The position numbers and the translations under genes are program-made. A DNA stretch of 23,854 bases from CAJCIY01 sp036379355 (GTDB lineage Bacteria; Actinomycetota; Actinomycetes; Mycobacteriales; CAJCIY01). Below the pieces are notes generated by a model. That model ran no database searches. It worked only from the letters and a program-made list of their open reading frames with translations, and was not told where the DNA came from. Location: NCBI GenBank assembly GCA_036379355.1, contig DASVGV010000101.1, positions 1-23,854 of the forward strand. Reading direction: 5' to 3'. The stretch's first letter is position 1. The number at the start of each line of letters is the position of its first letter. Positions 15,515 through 23,404 of this stretch are shown one piece after another.

Positions 15515-15558
15515 AAGGCAATGCGGTGCTACCGGCGGGTACGCGAGAGACTGCGGCC

Positions 15559-16692
15559 GTGCGCACTCCTGCGGCGCCGGTGGACGCCGACACCGATGCC
15601 CTCGCGGCAGCGGTCGCCCGGCAGATGCCGGCGCTGATCGCGCGTGCCAAGGCGCGCCTCGGGGAGTTGCCGTGGTTCACCGCGCTCGACGCCAACACCC
15701 GGGCGAACATCCATCTCGTCGTGCAGGGCGGAGCGGCCGGTTTTCACCGCTGGCTCCTCGAGCCCGGCCGGGAGTCGACCGCTGACGACGCGTTCGCGGC
15801 CGTACCCCGAGCCCTGACCCAGACCGTCAGCCTCGAGCAGACCGTCGAGCTGGTGAGCGAGGCGGTGCAGGCGTTCGAGGACGCGGTCCCCGAGGTCGCC
15901 CCGGATGCGCAGGCGGAGCTGCGCAGCGCCGTCGAGCGGTACGGCCGTGCGTTGGCGTTCGCGGTCGCCCGCGTCTACGCCCGTGCAGCGGAGAAGCGCG
16001 GCGCCTGGGACGCGCGGCTCCAGGCGCTCGTCGTCGACGCGCTCCTTGCGGCCGAGGCGGACGACGACCGTGTCGTCGCCGCGCGTGCGGCCGTGCTCGA
16101 GTGGCCTGCGACCGAGGCCGTACGGGTGATCGCCGCTCGGCCACGCCGGAGTGGGGACGCGCTGCTGGCCGCGCTGGCGACCAACGGCTTTCGTACCCTG
16201 GCCGCGGTCCACGGTGACGTGGTGGTCGTCGTCGTCCCGGCCGGGAGCGCCGCAACCGTTGCCTCCGCCCTGTCGGCGGCGGCCAGCGGCGTGGTGGTCG
16301 GCGACGAGGCGCCGACGCTGCCGGGCGCCGGGCCCTCCGCGCGGGCAGCCCTCGGCGGCCTGGAGGTGCTGCCGGCCCGGCCGGGTCAGACCGTCCTGGA
16401 CGCTGCGGACCTGCTGCCCGAACGGGCGCTCGCCGGCGATGCCGAGGCGCGGGTCGCGCTCGTCGACCAGGGCTTCGCGCCGCTCGACACCGACCTGCGC
16501 GACACGTTCGACGCGCTGGTTTCGGCAGGCGGGGCCCTGGAGACCGCGGCGCGGTCGCTGCCGGTCCACGTCAACACCCTGCGCAACCGGCTGGCGAAGA
16601 TCGAGGCGCTCACCGGGTACGACCCGCGCGAGGCTCGCGGCCGGTTCGCACTGCAGGTGGCGGCCGTCTACGGGCGCCTGGCTGCGAGGTAG
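15559..16692 (+). CDS. PucR/CdaR-type transcriptional regulator, FasR-like
   Basis: This 377-residue regulator ends in a PucR-type helix-turn-helix (about 311-370): LRDTFDALVSAGGALETAARSL leads to HVNTLRNRLAKIEALTGYDPRE, the family hallmark. The N-terminal 150 residues are helical (RAKARLGELPWFTALDANTRANI), and the middle contains a divergent sensor-like domain (VRVIAARP, VHGDVVVVVVP). This layout matches FasR of Streptomyces coelicolor, which activates the fabD-fabH-acpP-fabF operon from the gene immediately upstream. Here too it precedes fabH, so control of the FAS genes is likely. GTG 15559 is chosen for the GAGAG at 15545-15549; GTG 15526 is an alternative. A 169-nt gap separates it from fabH, where fabD would normally lie. 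Confidence 0.8.
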   Translation: MRTPAAPVDADTDALAAAVARQMPALIARAKARLGELPWFTALDANTRANIHLVVQGGAAGFHRWLLEPGRESTADDAFAAVPRALTQTVSLEQTVELVSEAVQAFEDAVPEVAPDAQAELRSAVERYGRALAFAVARVYARAAEKRGAWDARLQALVVDALLAAEADDDRVVAARAAVLEWPATEAVRVIAARPRRSGDALLAALATNGFRTLAAVHGDVVVVVVPAGSAATVASALSAAASGVVVGDEAPTLPGAGPSARAALGGLEVLPARPGQTVLDAADLLPERALAGDAEARVALVDQGFAPLDTDLRDTFDALVSAGGALETAARSLPVHVNTLRNRLAKIEALTGYDPREARGRFALQVAAVYGRLAAR

Positions 16693-16713
16693 GTCACTCC
16701 TACTCGCCGGTAG

Positions 16714-16728
16714 TGGAGGAATCCTCCA
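16714..16728. promoter_or_regulatory. Palindrome upstream of fabH, candidate regulator site
   Basis: TGGAGGA-A-TCCTCCA is a 15-bp palindrome with a single central base, 22 bp after the fasR-like stop and about 133 bp before the fabH start. It is the only clear symmetric element in 16693-16861. A FasR-like operator is a reasonable guess. No -35/-10 pair could be assigned. Confidence 0.35.
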
Positions 16729-16861
16729 GTCCCGGGTCCGCGACTCTGCAGGTTCGGCTCGCAGACGGCGCGCGCCGCGCTTGCGAAGGTCGAGAGGTGC
16801 ACGTCGTCCGCACTCCCGATCCGGGGAGCCCGCTCGCGGTCCCGACCCGGTCGGTGACCGC

Positions 16862-17776
16862 ATGAGCCGCCTGCTCGCGGTGTCTGGCCACCGCCCCGCG
16901 AACCTGGTCCCGAACACCGACCTGCCGGTGCCGATGGACGACGCGTGGGTCCTGGCCCGTACCGGTATCCGTACCCGCGCCGTCGCCGACGAGAGCGTCG
17001 TGGACATGGCCACGGCCGCGGCCGGCAAGGCCTGCGCCGCCGCGGGCCTGGAACCCGCGGACGTGGACCTCGTGATCCTCGCGACCTGCACGATGCCCAC
17101 GTCGATGCCGGGCGGCGCGCCGCAGGTCGCCCATCGGCTGGGCATCCAGGCGGGCGCCTTCGACGTGAACTCCGCGTGCGCCGGCTTCTCCACCGCGCTG
17201 CAGGTCGCGGCGAACGCCGTCGACGCGGGCGGCGCCCGGCACGTCCTGGTCGTCGGAGCGGACCGCTTCAGCGGCTGGCTCGACTGGACCGCGCCCAAGA
17301 CGAGCGTGCTTTTCGGCGACGGCGCCGGTGCGGCCGTGGTCGGCGCCGGCCGCGGGATCGGACCTGTCGTGTGGGGAAGCGACGGGTCGGGAGCCGACCT
17401 CATCCGCATCGACGAGACCTCCCACCTGGTCGCGATGGACGGACCGGCCGTCTACCGCTGGGCAGTCCGGCACGCCGCCGAGGTCGCGCGCAGTGCCTGC
17501 GCCGCAGCCGGTCTCGACGTCGCTGACCTCGCCGCGTTCGTCCCCCACCAGGCCAACCTGCGGATCATCCGCTCCCTGGCCACCAGCCTCGGTCTCGGCC
17601 CGCACACCGTCGTGGCGGACGATGTGTCCGAGGTCGGCAACACGAGCGCCGGGTCCATCCCGCTCGCGCTGGCCCGGCTCCTCGAGGAGGGCCGGGTCCC
17701 CCCTGCCTCTCCCGCACTGCTCGTCGGCTTCGGCGCCGGCCTGACCTGGGCCGCGCAAGTCGTCCGTACCCCCTGA
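16862..17776 (+). CDS. fabH: Beta-ketoacyl-ACP synthase III
   Basis: This 304-residue enzyme starts fatty acid chains by condensing an acyl-CoA primer with malonyl-ACP. The catalytic triad is intact: Cys106 in VNSACAGFS, His229 in VPHQANLRII and Asn260 in EVGNTSAGS. The N-terminal signature ARTGIRTRAVADE and the C-terminal GFGAGLTWAAQVVR also match. It is slightly shorter than the usual 310-335 residues, mainly in loops. In many actinomycetes FabH prefers branched CoA primers made from branched-chain amino acids; the primer cannot be read here. ATG 16862 gives the conserved N-terminus but has no good ribosome site. acpP follows after 27 nt. Confidence 0.93.
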   Translation: MSRLLAVSGHRPANLVPNTDLPVPMDDAWVLARTGIRTRAVADESVVDMATAAAGKACAAAGLEPADVDLVILATCTMPTSMPGGAPQVAHRLGIQAGAFDVNSACAGFSTALQVAANAVDAGGARHVLVVGADRFSGWLDWTAPKTSVLFGDGAGAAVVGAGRGIGPVVWGSDGSGADLIRIDETSHLVAMDGPAVYRWAVRHAAEVARSACAAAGLDVADLAAFVPHQANLRIIRSLATSLGLGPHTVVADDVSEVGNTSAGSIPLALARLLEEGRVPPASPALLVGFGAGLTWAAQVVRTP

Positions 17777-17803
17777 AAACCCCTACCGAACAAGGAGAAA
17801 CAC

Positions 17804-18055
17804 ATGCAGGACGAAGAGATCCGCAGCGGCCTCGCCGACATCGTGCAGGAGGTCAGCGGAGTCGAGGCGTCGCGCGTCACGATGGACGCCGCGTTCGCCG
17901 CGGACCTCGATCTCGACTCGCTCACGATGGTCGAGATCGTCGTGGCCGCCGAGGAGAAGTTCGACGTGCGCATCCCCGACGACGACGTTGCCGGCCTGGT
18001 GACGGTGTCCGACGCGGTCGCGTACGTGCGCAACGCCGTCGCGGTCACCGCGTGA
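17804..18055 (+). CDS. acpP: Acyl carrier protein
   Basis: This 83-residue acidic carrier holds growing acyl chains on a phosphopantetheine arm attached to Ser39 in LDLDSLTMVEIVVAAEEKF, the classic DSL motif at the start of helix 2. Helix 3 (IPDDDVAGLVTVSDAVAYV) is also typical. ATG 17804 has an excellent ribosome site, AAGGAG, with a 7-nt spacer, the strongest in the block, which fits the high demand for ACP. The gene lies between fabH and fabF, as in other actinobacterial FAS operons. Confidence 0.95.
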   Translation: MQDEEIRSGLADIVQEVSGVEASRVTMDAAFAADLDLDSLTMVEIVVAAEEKFDVRIPDDDVAGLVTVSDAVAYVRNAVAVTA

Positions 18056-18083
18056 CCACGACCGTCACCGGCGCGGAGCTCGC

Positions 18084-19307
18084 ATGAAGGCAGTCGCCGT
18101 CACCGGGCTCGGTGCGACGACCCCCGTCGGCGGCACCGCCGCCGGCACCTGGGCCGGCGTCCTCTCCGGCGCCTCGGGCACCGCGGTGCTCGAGGGCCCG
18201 GAGTGGGAGCCGCTCCCCGTCCGGCTGGCAGCGCGTGCCGCGGTCGACCCGGCGGACGTCTTGGACCGGGTCGAGGCGCGACGGCTCGACCGCGGCCAGC
18301 AGTTCGCCCTCGTCGCCGCCCGGGAGGCCTGGTCCGACGCGGGCGCGTCCGACGTGGACCCGCTCCGGCTGGCGGTCGTCCTGGGGTCGGGCATCGGCGG
18401 TGTCACCACGCTGCTGGACGCAGACCGCACGCTGCGGGAGAAGGGCGCGCGCCGCGTCGGCCCGCTCACCGTCACGATGCTGCTGCCCGACGGACCGGCC
18501 GTCACGGTCGGGCTCGACCTGGGCGCGAAGGCAGGCGTCCACGCGCCGGTCAGCGCGTGCGCGACGGGCGCGGAGGCGATCGCCCAGGCGGCCGACCTGA
18601 TCCGCCTCGACCGCGCGGACGTCGTCGTCTGCGGCGGCGCCGAGGCAGCCGTGCACCCTCTGCCGCTGGCGGGGTTCGCGGCGATGCGCGCTTTGTCCAG
18701 CCGTGACTACGACCCGGCGGGCGCATCCCGTCCGTACGACAAGGGACGCGACGGGTTCGTGCTCGGCGAGGGTGCCGGCGTCCTCGTGCTCGAGGCGCTC
18801 GACCACGCGCGGGCGCGCGGTGCTCGCATCTACGGTCTTCTCCTCGGCTCGGGGATCACCGCCGACGCCCACCACGTCGCCGCACCGGATCCCACGGGCG
18901 ACGGCGCGGCCCGTGCCGTGACCGCAGCGTTGCGGGATGCGGGCGCGTCCCCCGCCGACGTCGTGCACGTGAACGCGCACGCCACCAGCACTCCGCTCGG
19001 CGACGTCGCCGAGATCACCGCGCTGCGCACGGCCCTGGGCAGCGACCTCGACCGGGTCGCCGTGAGTGCCACCAAGGCGTCCACCGGCCATCTGTTGGGC
19101 GCTGCCGGTGCCGTCGAGGCGATCCTGTCGCTCCAAGCGTTGGGCGCAGGCGTCGCCCCACCCAACCGCAACCTCGACGACCCGGACGACGACCTCGGCA
19201 TCGACGTCGTCGGAAAGCAACCGCGCGACTTCGACGACGGCCTGGCGCTGTCCACGAGCTTCGGGTTCGGCGGCCACGACGTGGCCCTGCTGTTCGGAAA
19301 GGCCTGA
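18084..19307 (+). CDS. fabF: Beta-ketoacyl-ACP synthase II
   Basis: This 407-residue elongating condensing enzyme joins malonyl-ACP to acyl-ACP. The catalytic residues are Cys159 in VSACATGAEAI, His299 in VNAHATSTPLGD and His336 in STGHLLGAAGA, with supporting Lys331. The C-terminal gate is LSTSFGFGGHDVALLF; most homologues have NSFGFGGHN or GGTN, so two Asn positions are changed here. The N-terminus AVTGLGATTPVG is complete. ATG 18084 follows GGAG at 18075-18078 with a 5-nt spacer, 28 nt after acpP. The stop is 3 nt before the next gene, so the two are almost certainly co-translated. Confidence 0.93.
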   Translation: MKAVAVTGLGATTPVGGTAAGTWAGVLSGASGTAVLEGPEWEPLPVRLAARAAVDPADVLDRVEARRLDRGQQFALVAAREAWSDAGASDVDPLRLAVVLGSGIGGVTTLLDADRTLREKGARRVGPLTVTMLLPDGPAVTVGLDLGAKAGVHAPVSACATGAEAIAQAADLIRLDRADVVVCGGAEAAVHPLPLAGFAAMRALSSRDYDPAGASRPYDKGRDGFVLGEGAGVLVLEALDHARARGARIYGLLLGSGITADAHHVAAPDPTGDGAARAVTAALRDAGASPADVVHVNAHATSTPLGDVAEITALRTALGSDLDRVAVSATKASTGHLLGAAGAVEAILSLQALGAGVAPPNRNLDDPDDDLGIDVVGKQPRDFDDGLALSTSFGFGGHDVALLFGKA

Positions 19308-19310
19308 TTC

Positions 19311-20702
19311 ATGAGCGTTCTCACCATCCCGGCGCAGGATCGGACCGAAGTCGAGATCGACCCGCGTGATCCCTGGGCACGGTTGCGCCTGCTGGCCGAC
19401 GACGGGGCCCTCGACACGCTCGCCGGCGGCGGTGGCGTCGTCGCGGCAGTCGTACGCCTCCACGGGGTGCGCGCGGTCGCCTTCGCGACCGACGTCCGCG
19501 AGCAGGGCGGCGCGGTGGGTGCACACGGTGCGGAATCCATCGTGGGCGCCTACGAAACCGCTATGGCGCAGGGGCTTCCCATCGTCGGGCTGTGGCACTC
19601 CGGTGGTGCACGGCTGCGCGAGGGCGTGGCCAGCCTGCACGGCATCGGCCGCATGTTCGCGGCCATGACGCACGCCAGCGGCGTCGTGCCGCAGGTGTCA
19701 CTCGTCCTCGGCCCGGCGGCCGGCGGGGCGGCGTACGGCCCGGCGCTCACCGACGTGGTCGTGATGGCGCCCGAAGCCCGCGTCTTCGTCACCGGCCCCG
19801 ACATCATCCGCAGCGTCACCTTCGAGGAGATCACCGCGGCCGAGCTGGGCGGCCCGGAGACCCATAGCGCCAGCGGGGTCACGCACCTGACCGCGCCCAG
19901 CGCCGAGGAGGCCTACGACCGGGTACGGGACGTCGTCGGCCTGCTAGCCGCGCAGATGCGGCCCACCCCGACCACGCACCGTCCCGACCCGGGCACGTAC
20001 CTGCCGTCCGCCAGCCGGCGGGCGTACGACGTGAAGCCGGTGCTCGCCGCCCTCCTCGACGGCCCCTCTGTCGAGCTGCAGGCCGGGCATGCCCGCAACG
20101 TGGTGACCGCGCTCGGCCGGATCGAGGGCCGCACCGTCGGCGTCGTCGCGACCAACCCGCTGCGCCAGGGCGGCTGCCTGACGGCCGCCACGTCGGACAA
20201 GGCGGCGCGCTTCGTCCGGCTCTGCGACGCCTTCGGCATCCCCCTCGTCTTCCTCGTCGACGTGCCGGGCTACCTCCCCGGAAGCGGCCAGGAGCGCGAC
20301 GGGATCGTGCGCCGCGGCGCGAAGCTCGTGCACGCCGTCGCCGCCGCCAGGGTGCCTCGCATCACGGTGATCTTGCGGAAGGCGTACGGCGGGGCGTTCA
20401 TCGCACTCAACAGCAAGTCGCTCGGCGCGACCGAGGTGCTGGCCTGGCGCGGCGCGGAAGTGGACGTGATGAGCGCCCAGGCCGCCGTGAAGCTCCTGCA
20501 CCGCAGGGCTTTGGCGTCCGACCCCGACCGGCTCGACGAGCTCGTCGACGCGCACCTGCGCGAGACCGGGGGGCTCGAGCGGGCCGTGGCCGAGGGCATC
20601 ATCGACGCGGTCATCGATCCCGCCGAGACCCGCGACCGGATCGCCCGGACACTGGCTGCGACCGCCCCCGCCCGGCACGCGATCTCGAACATCCCGCTGT
20701 GA
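19311..20702 (+). CDS. Acyl-CoA carboxylase carboxyltransferase (beta) subunit, AccD6/PccB type
   Basis: This 463-residue subunit transfers CO2 from carboxybiotin to acetyl-CoA (or propionyl-CoA), supplying malonyl-CoA for the pathway. Both crotonase-like halves are present. The N-half has HSGGARLREG (96-105) and GPAAGGAAYGPALTD (134-148); the C-half has VDVPGYLPGSGQERDGIVRRG (316-336) and RKAYGGAFIALNSKS (356-370). There is no N-terminal zinc ribbon, so it is not an E. coli AccD type. Its place directly after fabF parallels accD6 after kasB in Mycobacterium tuberculosis, supporting an acetyl-CoA role. The biotin-carrying alpha subunit is not in the window. ATG 19311 has GGAAAGG 8 nt upstream, inside the end of fabF. 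Confidence 0.9.
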   Translation: MSVLTIPAQDRTEVEIDPRDPWARLRLLADDGALDTLAGGGGVVAAVVRLHGVRAVAFATDVREQGGAVGAHGAESIVGAYETAMAQGLPIVGLWHSGGARLREGVASLHGIGRMFAAMTHASGVVPQVSLVLGPAAGGAAYGPALTDVVVMAPEARVFVTGPDIIRSVTFEEITAAELGGPETHSASGVTHLTAPSAEEAYDRVRDVVGLLAAQMRPTPTTHRPDPGTYLPSASRRAYDVKPVLAALLDGPSVELQAGHARNVVTALGRIEGRTVGVVATNPLRQGGCLTAATSDKAARFVRLCDAFGIPLVFLVDVPGYLPGSGQERDGIVRRGAKLVHAVAAARVPRITVILRKAYGGAFIALNSKSLGATEVLAWRGAEVDVMSAQAAVKLLHRRALASDPDRLDELVDAHLRETGGLERAVAEGIIDAVIDPAETRDRIARTLAATAPARHAISNIPL

Positions 20703-20719
20703 GCCGGGGCACTCCCGGC
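20703..20719 (+). promoter_or_regulatory. Small hairpin between the carboxyltransferase gene and fabI
   Basis: GCCGGG (20703-20708) and CCCGGC (20714-20719) form a 6-bp stem with a 5-nt loop, starting directly after the carboxyltransferase stop. It may reduce transcription or stabilise the upstream mRNA. It is too short to be called a firm terminator. Confidence 0.35.
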
Positions 20720-20745
20720 CAACGGCGTCGCGGGCTCTGACTCCG

Positions 20746-21513
20746 ATGGATCTGCTCGAGGGCAAGCGTCTGGTCGTCACGGGCGTCCTGACCGAGGCGT
20801 CGATCGCGTTCGCGGTGGCGCGCCTCGCGCAGGAGGAGGGCGCGCAGGTCGTCCTCACCTCGATGCCGCGAACCGTCCGGCTCACGCAGCGGATCAGCAA
20901 GCGGCTCCCGGTCGAAGCCCCGGTCCTGCCGCTCGACGTGTCCTCCGAGGACGACCTTGCGGCGCTGCAAGGCCTGGTACGCCAGGAGATCGGCGCCGTC
21001 GACGGCGTCCTGCACGCGATCGGCTTCGCACCGGCCACCGCGCTGGGCGGGAACTTCATGACCGCTCCCTGGCCGGACGTCGCGACGGCGATGCACGTGT
21101 CGACGTACTCGCTCGTGTCGCTGACCAGGGCGCTGCGGCCGCTCCTGTCGCCGGGCGCGTCGGTCGTCGGACTGGACTTCGACGCGACCGTGGCCTGGCC
21201 GGCGTACGACTGGATGGGCGTGGCCAAGGCCGGCCTCGAGTCGTCCGCCCGCTACCTCGCGCGCGAGCTCGGGCCCGACGGCATCCGCGTGAACCTCGTC
21301 GCGGCCGGCCCGCTGCGGACCACGGCGGCCCGGGCCATCGACGGCTTCGACGGGTTCGAGCAGGTGTGGTCGCAGAAGGCCCCGCTCGGCTGGGACGTCC
21401 GCGACACCGAGCCGGCCGCGCGTGCCTGCGTGGCGCTGCTGTCCCCGTGGTTCCCGGCGACGACCGGCGAGATCGTGCATGTCGACGGCGGCGTCCATGC
21501 CGTCGGCGCCTGA
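20746..21513 (+). CDS. fabI: Enoyl-ACP reductase (NADH), InhA-like FabI
   Basis: This 255-residue short-chain dehydrogenase relative performs the last reduction of each elongation cycle. It aligns with mycobacterial InhA from the first residues (LLEGKRLVVTG, then SIAFAVARLAQEEGAQVVLT) to the C-terminus (PATTGEIVHVDGG). The catalytic pair is Tyr154 and Lys161 in PAYDWMGVAK, with Phe145 in LDFD at the InhA Phe149 position. Against InhA as I recall it, the substrate-binding loop (about 191-211) is 10 residues shorter, and Ala91 in HAIGF replaces Ser94. ATG 20746 lacks a clear ribosome site, but the conserved N-terminus supports it. It ends the FAS block and converges with the next gene. Confidence 0.92.
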   Translation: MDLLEGKRLVVTGVLTEASIAFAVARLAQEEGAQVVLTSMPRTVRLTQRISKRLPVEAPVLPLDVSSEDDLAALQGLVRQEIGAVDGVLHAIGFAPATALGGNFMTAPWPDVATAMHVSTYSLVSLTRALRPLLSPGASVVGLDFDATVAWPAYDWMGVAKAGLESSARYLARELGPDGIRVNLVAAGPLRTTAARAIDGFDGFEQVWSQKAPLGWDVRDTEPAARACVALLSPWFPATTGEIVHVDGGVHAVGA

Positions 21514-21534
21514 TCCGCCGCCGACACCTCCCGG

Positions 21535-22416
21535 TCAGCGGGTTGCGGCCGCCGGCCGGGCGAGCACGTACGTGACCGTGGCGTCCGTCCGCGAGTCGGC
21601 CGTCCAGGAGCCGCGCGCCGCGGCCCAGCTGTACCCGCCGTAGCTCACGCCCGTGATGCCGTACGCCTGGGAGTGCGCGACGAGCCACGTGGCCGCCGAC
21701 CAGCCGCGCGCCGCTGTGGCGGGCACCAGCGCCGTCGGCCCCAGGGTGGCGGCGATGCGGTCGTCGACCTGGGTGCGCGTCGCGGTGGTCGTGGCCTTCG
21801 GCGTGGACAGCGTGCCGCCGCCGCAGGTCAGGCCGGCCGGCCGCTCGCCGGTGAGGGCGATGGCCAGTGCCCGCGCCTCGTCGGCCCACTGGGCGTACGC
21901 CGCGCCGTCGGCGCTGTGCTGCACGCTCTGGGCGGCGACGGCGACCGAGTCGCTCTGCCAGTGCGGCAGGCGGACCAGTGCGCGGTAGAACGCGGCAGCC
22001 GCGTAGACCGGGTCGGAGATCTGCGCGGGGGTGCCCCAGCCCTGGGACGGCCGCTGCTGGAACAGGCCGAGCGAGTCGCGGTCGCCGTACCCGACGTTGA
22101 TCAGCTTGGACTCCTGGAACGCGGTCGCGAGGGCCACCGTGACGGCATGGTCGGGTAGTCCCTCGTACGCCGCCACGGCGCTGATCGTGGCGGCGTTGGC
22201 CGCCTGGTCCGGGGACAGGTCGTACGTCGTCTGGCCGGACGTGACCGAGCACTGCGCGGCCGGGACGGCGGACGGGCCGCCCGTGACCGCCCAGACGATG
22301 CCCGCGGTCACCCCTGCGGCGCTGACCGCCGCGACGAGGGCGATCCGGCGGCGGACGCGGGACCGGGACCTGCGCACGCGGGGCGTGCGCGGCCGCGGCG
22401 GCGCACCGACCGGCAT
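21535..22416 (-). CDS. Membrane-anchored lysozyme/transglycosylase-fold protein
   Basis: This 293-residue protein has an Arg-rich cytoplasmic N-terminus (1-24), one membrane segment (about 25-45) and an outside domain. The core, about 68-190, contains ALATAFQESKLINVGYGDRDS and LGLFQQRPSQGWG. The Gln-Glu-Ser motif (Glu102) and the following Gly-Phe-Gln segment resemble goose-type lysozyme or soluble transglycosylase folds. Cys56 and Cys198 could form a disulfide. The C-terminal 60 residues are Ala/Thr-rich and end in a small variable domain. Homologues are common in actinobacteria, and I recall some being labelled heavy metal transporters, which nothing here supports. The ATG has GGAGGA 7 nt upstream. 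Activity is inferred, not shown. Confidence 0.75.
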   Translation of the reverse strand: MPVGAPPRPRTPRVRRSRSRVRRRIALVAAVSAAGVTAGIVWAVTGGPSAVPAAQCSVTSGQTTYDLSPDQAANAATISAVAAYEGLPDHAVTVALATAFQESKLINVGYGDRDSLGLFQQRPSQGWGTPAQISDPVYAAAAFYRALVRLPHWQSDSVAVAAQSVQHSADGAAYAQWADEARALAIALTGERPAGLTCGGGTLSTPKATTTATRTQVDDRIAATLGPTALVPATAARGWSAATWLVAHSQAYGITGVSYGGYSWAAARGSWTADSRTDATVTYVLARPAAATR

Positions 22417-22443
22417 GCTCCGATCCTCCCACGCAGAGCGGGG

Positions 22444-23232
22444 TCAGAGGTCGCAGACGTAGATCGCCGTGCCGGGGAAGAGCCGGCCCCGTAGCGGCGT
22501 CCACTGGCCCCATGTCCGCGTCTCCGCGGCGGGCCACTCGGGCTCCACCAGCCGCGACAGCCGGAACCCCGCGGCGGTGATCTCCTCGACACGGTCGCCC
22601 AGCGTCCGGTGCTGCTCCGCGTACGTCACCGTTCCGTCGTCCGCACGCTCGACGTACGGCGCCCGGTCGAAGTACGACTGCACGACCGTCAGCCCGTCCG
22701 GGCCGCCGTCGTCGAGGAACACCCACCGCATCGGGTGGGTGACGGAGAAGACCCAGCGGCCGCCCGGCCGCAGCACGCGTGCCACCTCGCGCAGCAGGCG
22801 CGCGCTGTCGACGACGAACGGCACCGCGCCGAACGCCGAGCAGGCGAGGTCGAACGCGGCGTCCGCGAACGGCAGCATGCAGGCGTCGGACTGGACGAGG
22901 GGAACGCGCACGCCCGTACGGGCCGCGAGCTCCTGGGCGTGGCGCAGCTGGCCCGCCGACAGGTCGAGGGCGACCGGGAGCGCGCCGCGGGAGGCGAGCC
23001 ACCGGGAGCACTGCGCCGCGCCCGCGCCCACCTCGAGCACCCGCCGGCCGGACACGTCGCCGAGCAGTCCGGCGTCCGCCTCGCGCAGACCTTCGGGACA
23101 CCAGACGAAGTCGGCGTCGCCGAGGAACGCGCCGTGCTCGGCCTGGTACGCGTCCGCGCCGCCGTCCCACCACCTGCGGTTGGCCCGGACCGCCTCCGAG
23201 GCGTCCAGCGCTCGGCGTGCGATGCGGTCCAC
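22444..23232 (-). CDS. Class I SAM-dependent methyltransferase
   Basis: This 262-residue Rossmann-fold methyltransferase has the SAM-binding motif RVLEVGAGAAQCS (starting near residue 64), an acidic strand end (LPVALDLSAGQL), the motif LPFADAAFDLACSAFGAVPF and the post-motif REVARVLRPGGRWVFSVTHPMRWVF. The N-terminus has WWDGGADAYQAEHG, typical of a conserved actinobacterial subfamily. GTG 23232 is chosen because GGAGG lies about 7-8 nt upstream on the minus strand; a longer frame to 23373 adds a Cys/Arg-rich unconserved stretch. The substrate is unknown. It is divergent from rpsA, and I recall this kind of neighbour beside rpsA in other actinobacteria. Confidence 0.82.
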   Translation of the reverse strand: MDRIARRALDASEAVRANRRWWDGGADAYQAEHGAFLGDADFVWCPEGLREADAGLLGDVSGRRVLEVGAGAAQCSRWLASRGALPVALDLSAGQLRHAQELAARTGVRVPLVQSDACMLPFADAAFDLACSAFGAVPFVVDSARLLREVARVLRPGGRWVFSVTHPMRWVFLDDGGPDGLTVVQSYFDRAPYVERADDGTVTYAEQHRTLGDRVEEITAAGFRLSRLVEPEWPAAETRTWGQWTPLRGRLFPGTAIYVCDL

Positions 23233-23276
23233 CGTCCACCTCCGAGGGTCGCCGGCCCGGAGGCGAGCGGGTCGGC

Positions 23277-23306
23277 TTGCCGCGTGCTCCGCGTCCCCGG
23301 TATCTT
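23277..23306 (+). promoter_or_regulatory. Candidate rpsA promoter
   Basis: TTGCCG (23277-23282) and TATCTT (23301-23306) make a plausible vegetative promoter with an 18-bp spacer, in the divergent gap between the methyltransferase gene and rpsA. It would give a leader of about 200 nt. Confidence 0.4.
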
Positions 23307-23404
23307 TCACGGTGCACGCGAGGGTCTCGCACCGGCTCTGATCGCAGACCCGTCGGCTCGTTCGTTTCGGCACCGCTGTTCCCAGGCCACCGTCCCGGCG
23401 ACTC

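Noticed and set aside
15430..15516. Longer N-terminus for the MFS transporter
   Set aside because: It would translate through the perfect operator palindrome, adds no membrane segment, and has no better ribosome site.
23233..23373. Longer N-terminus for the methyltransferase
   Set aside because: The extension is Cys/Arg-rich, overlaps the proposed rpsA promoter, and the GTG at 23232 has a strong ribosome site.
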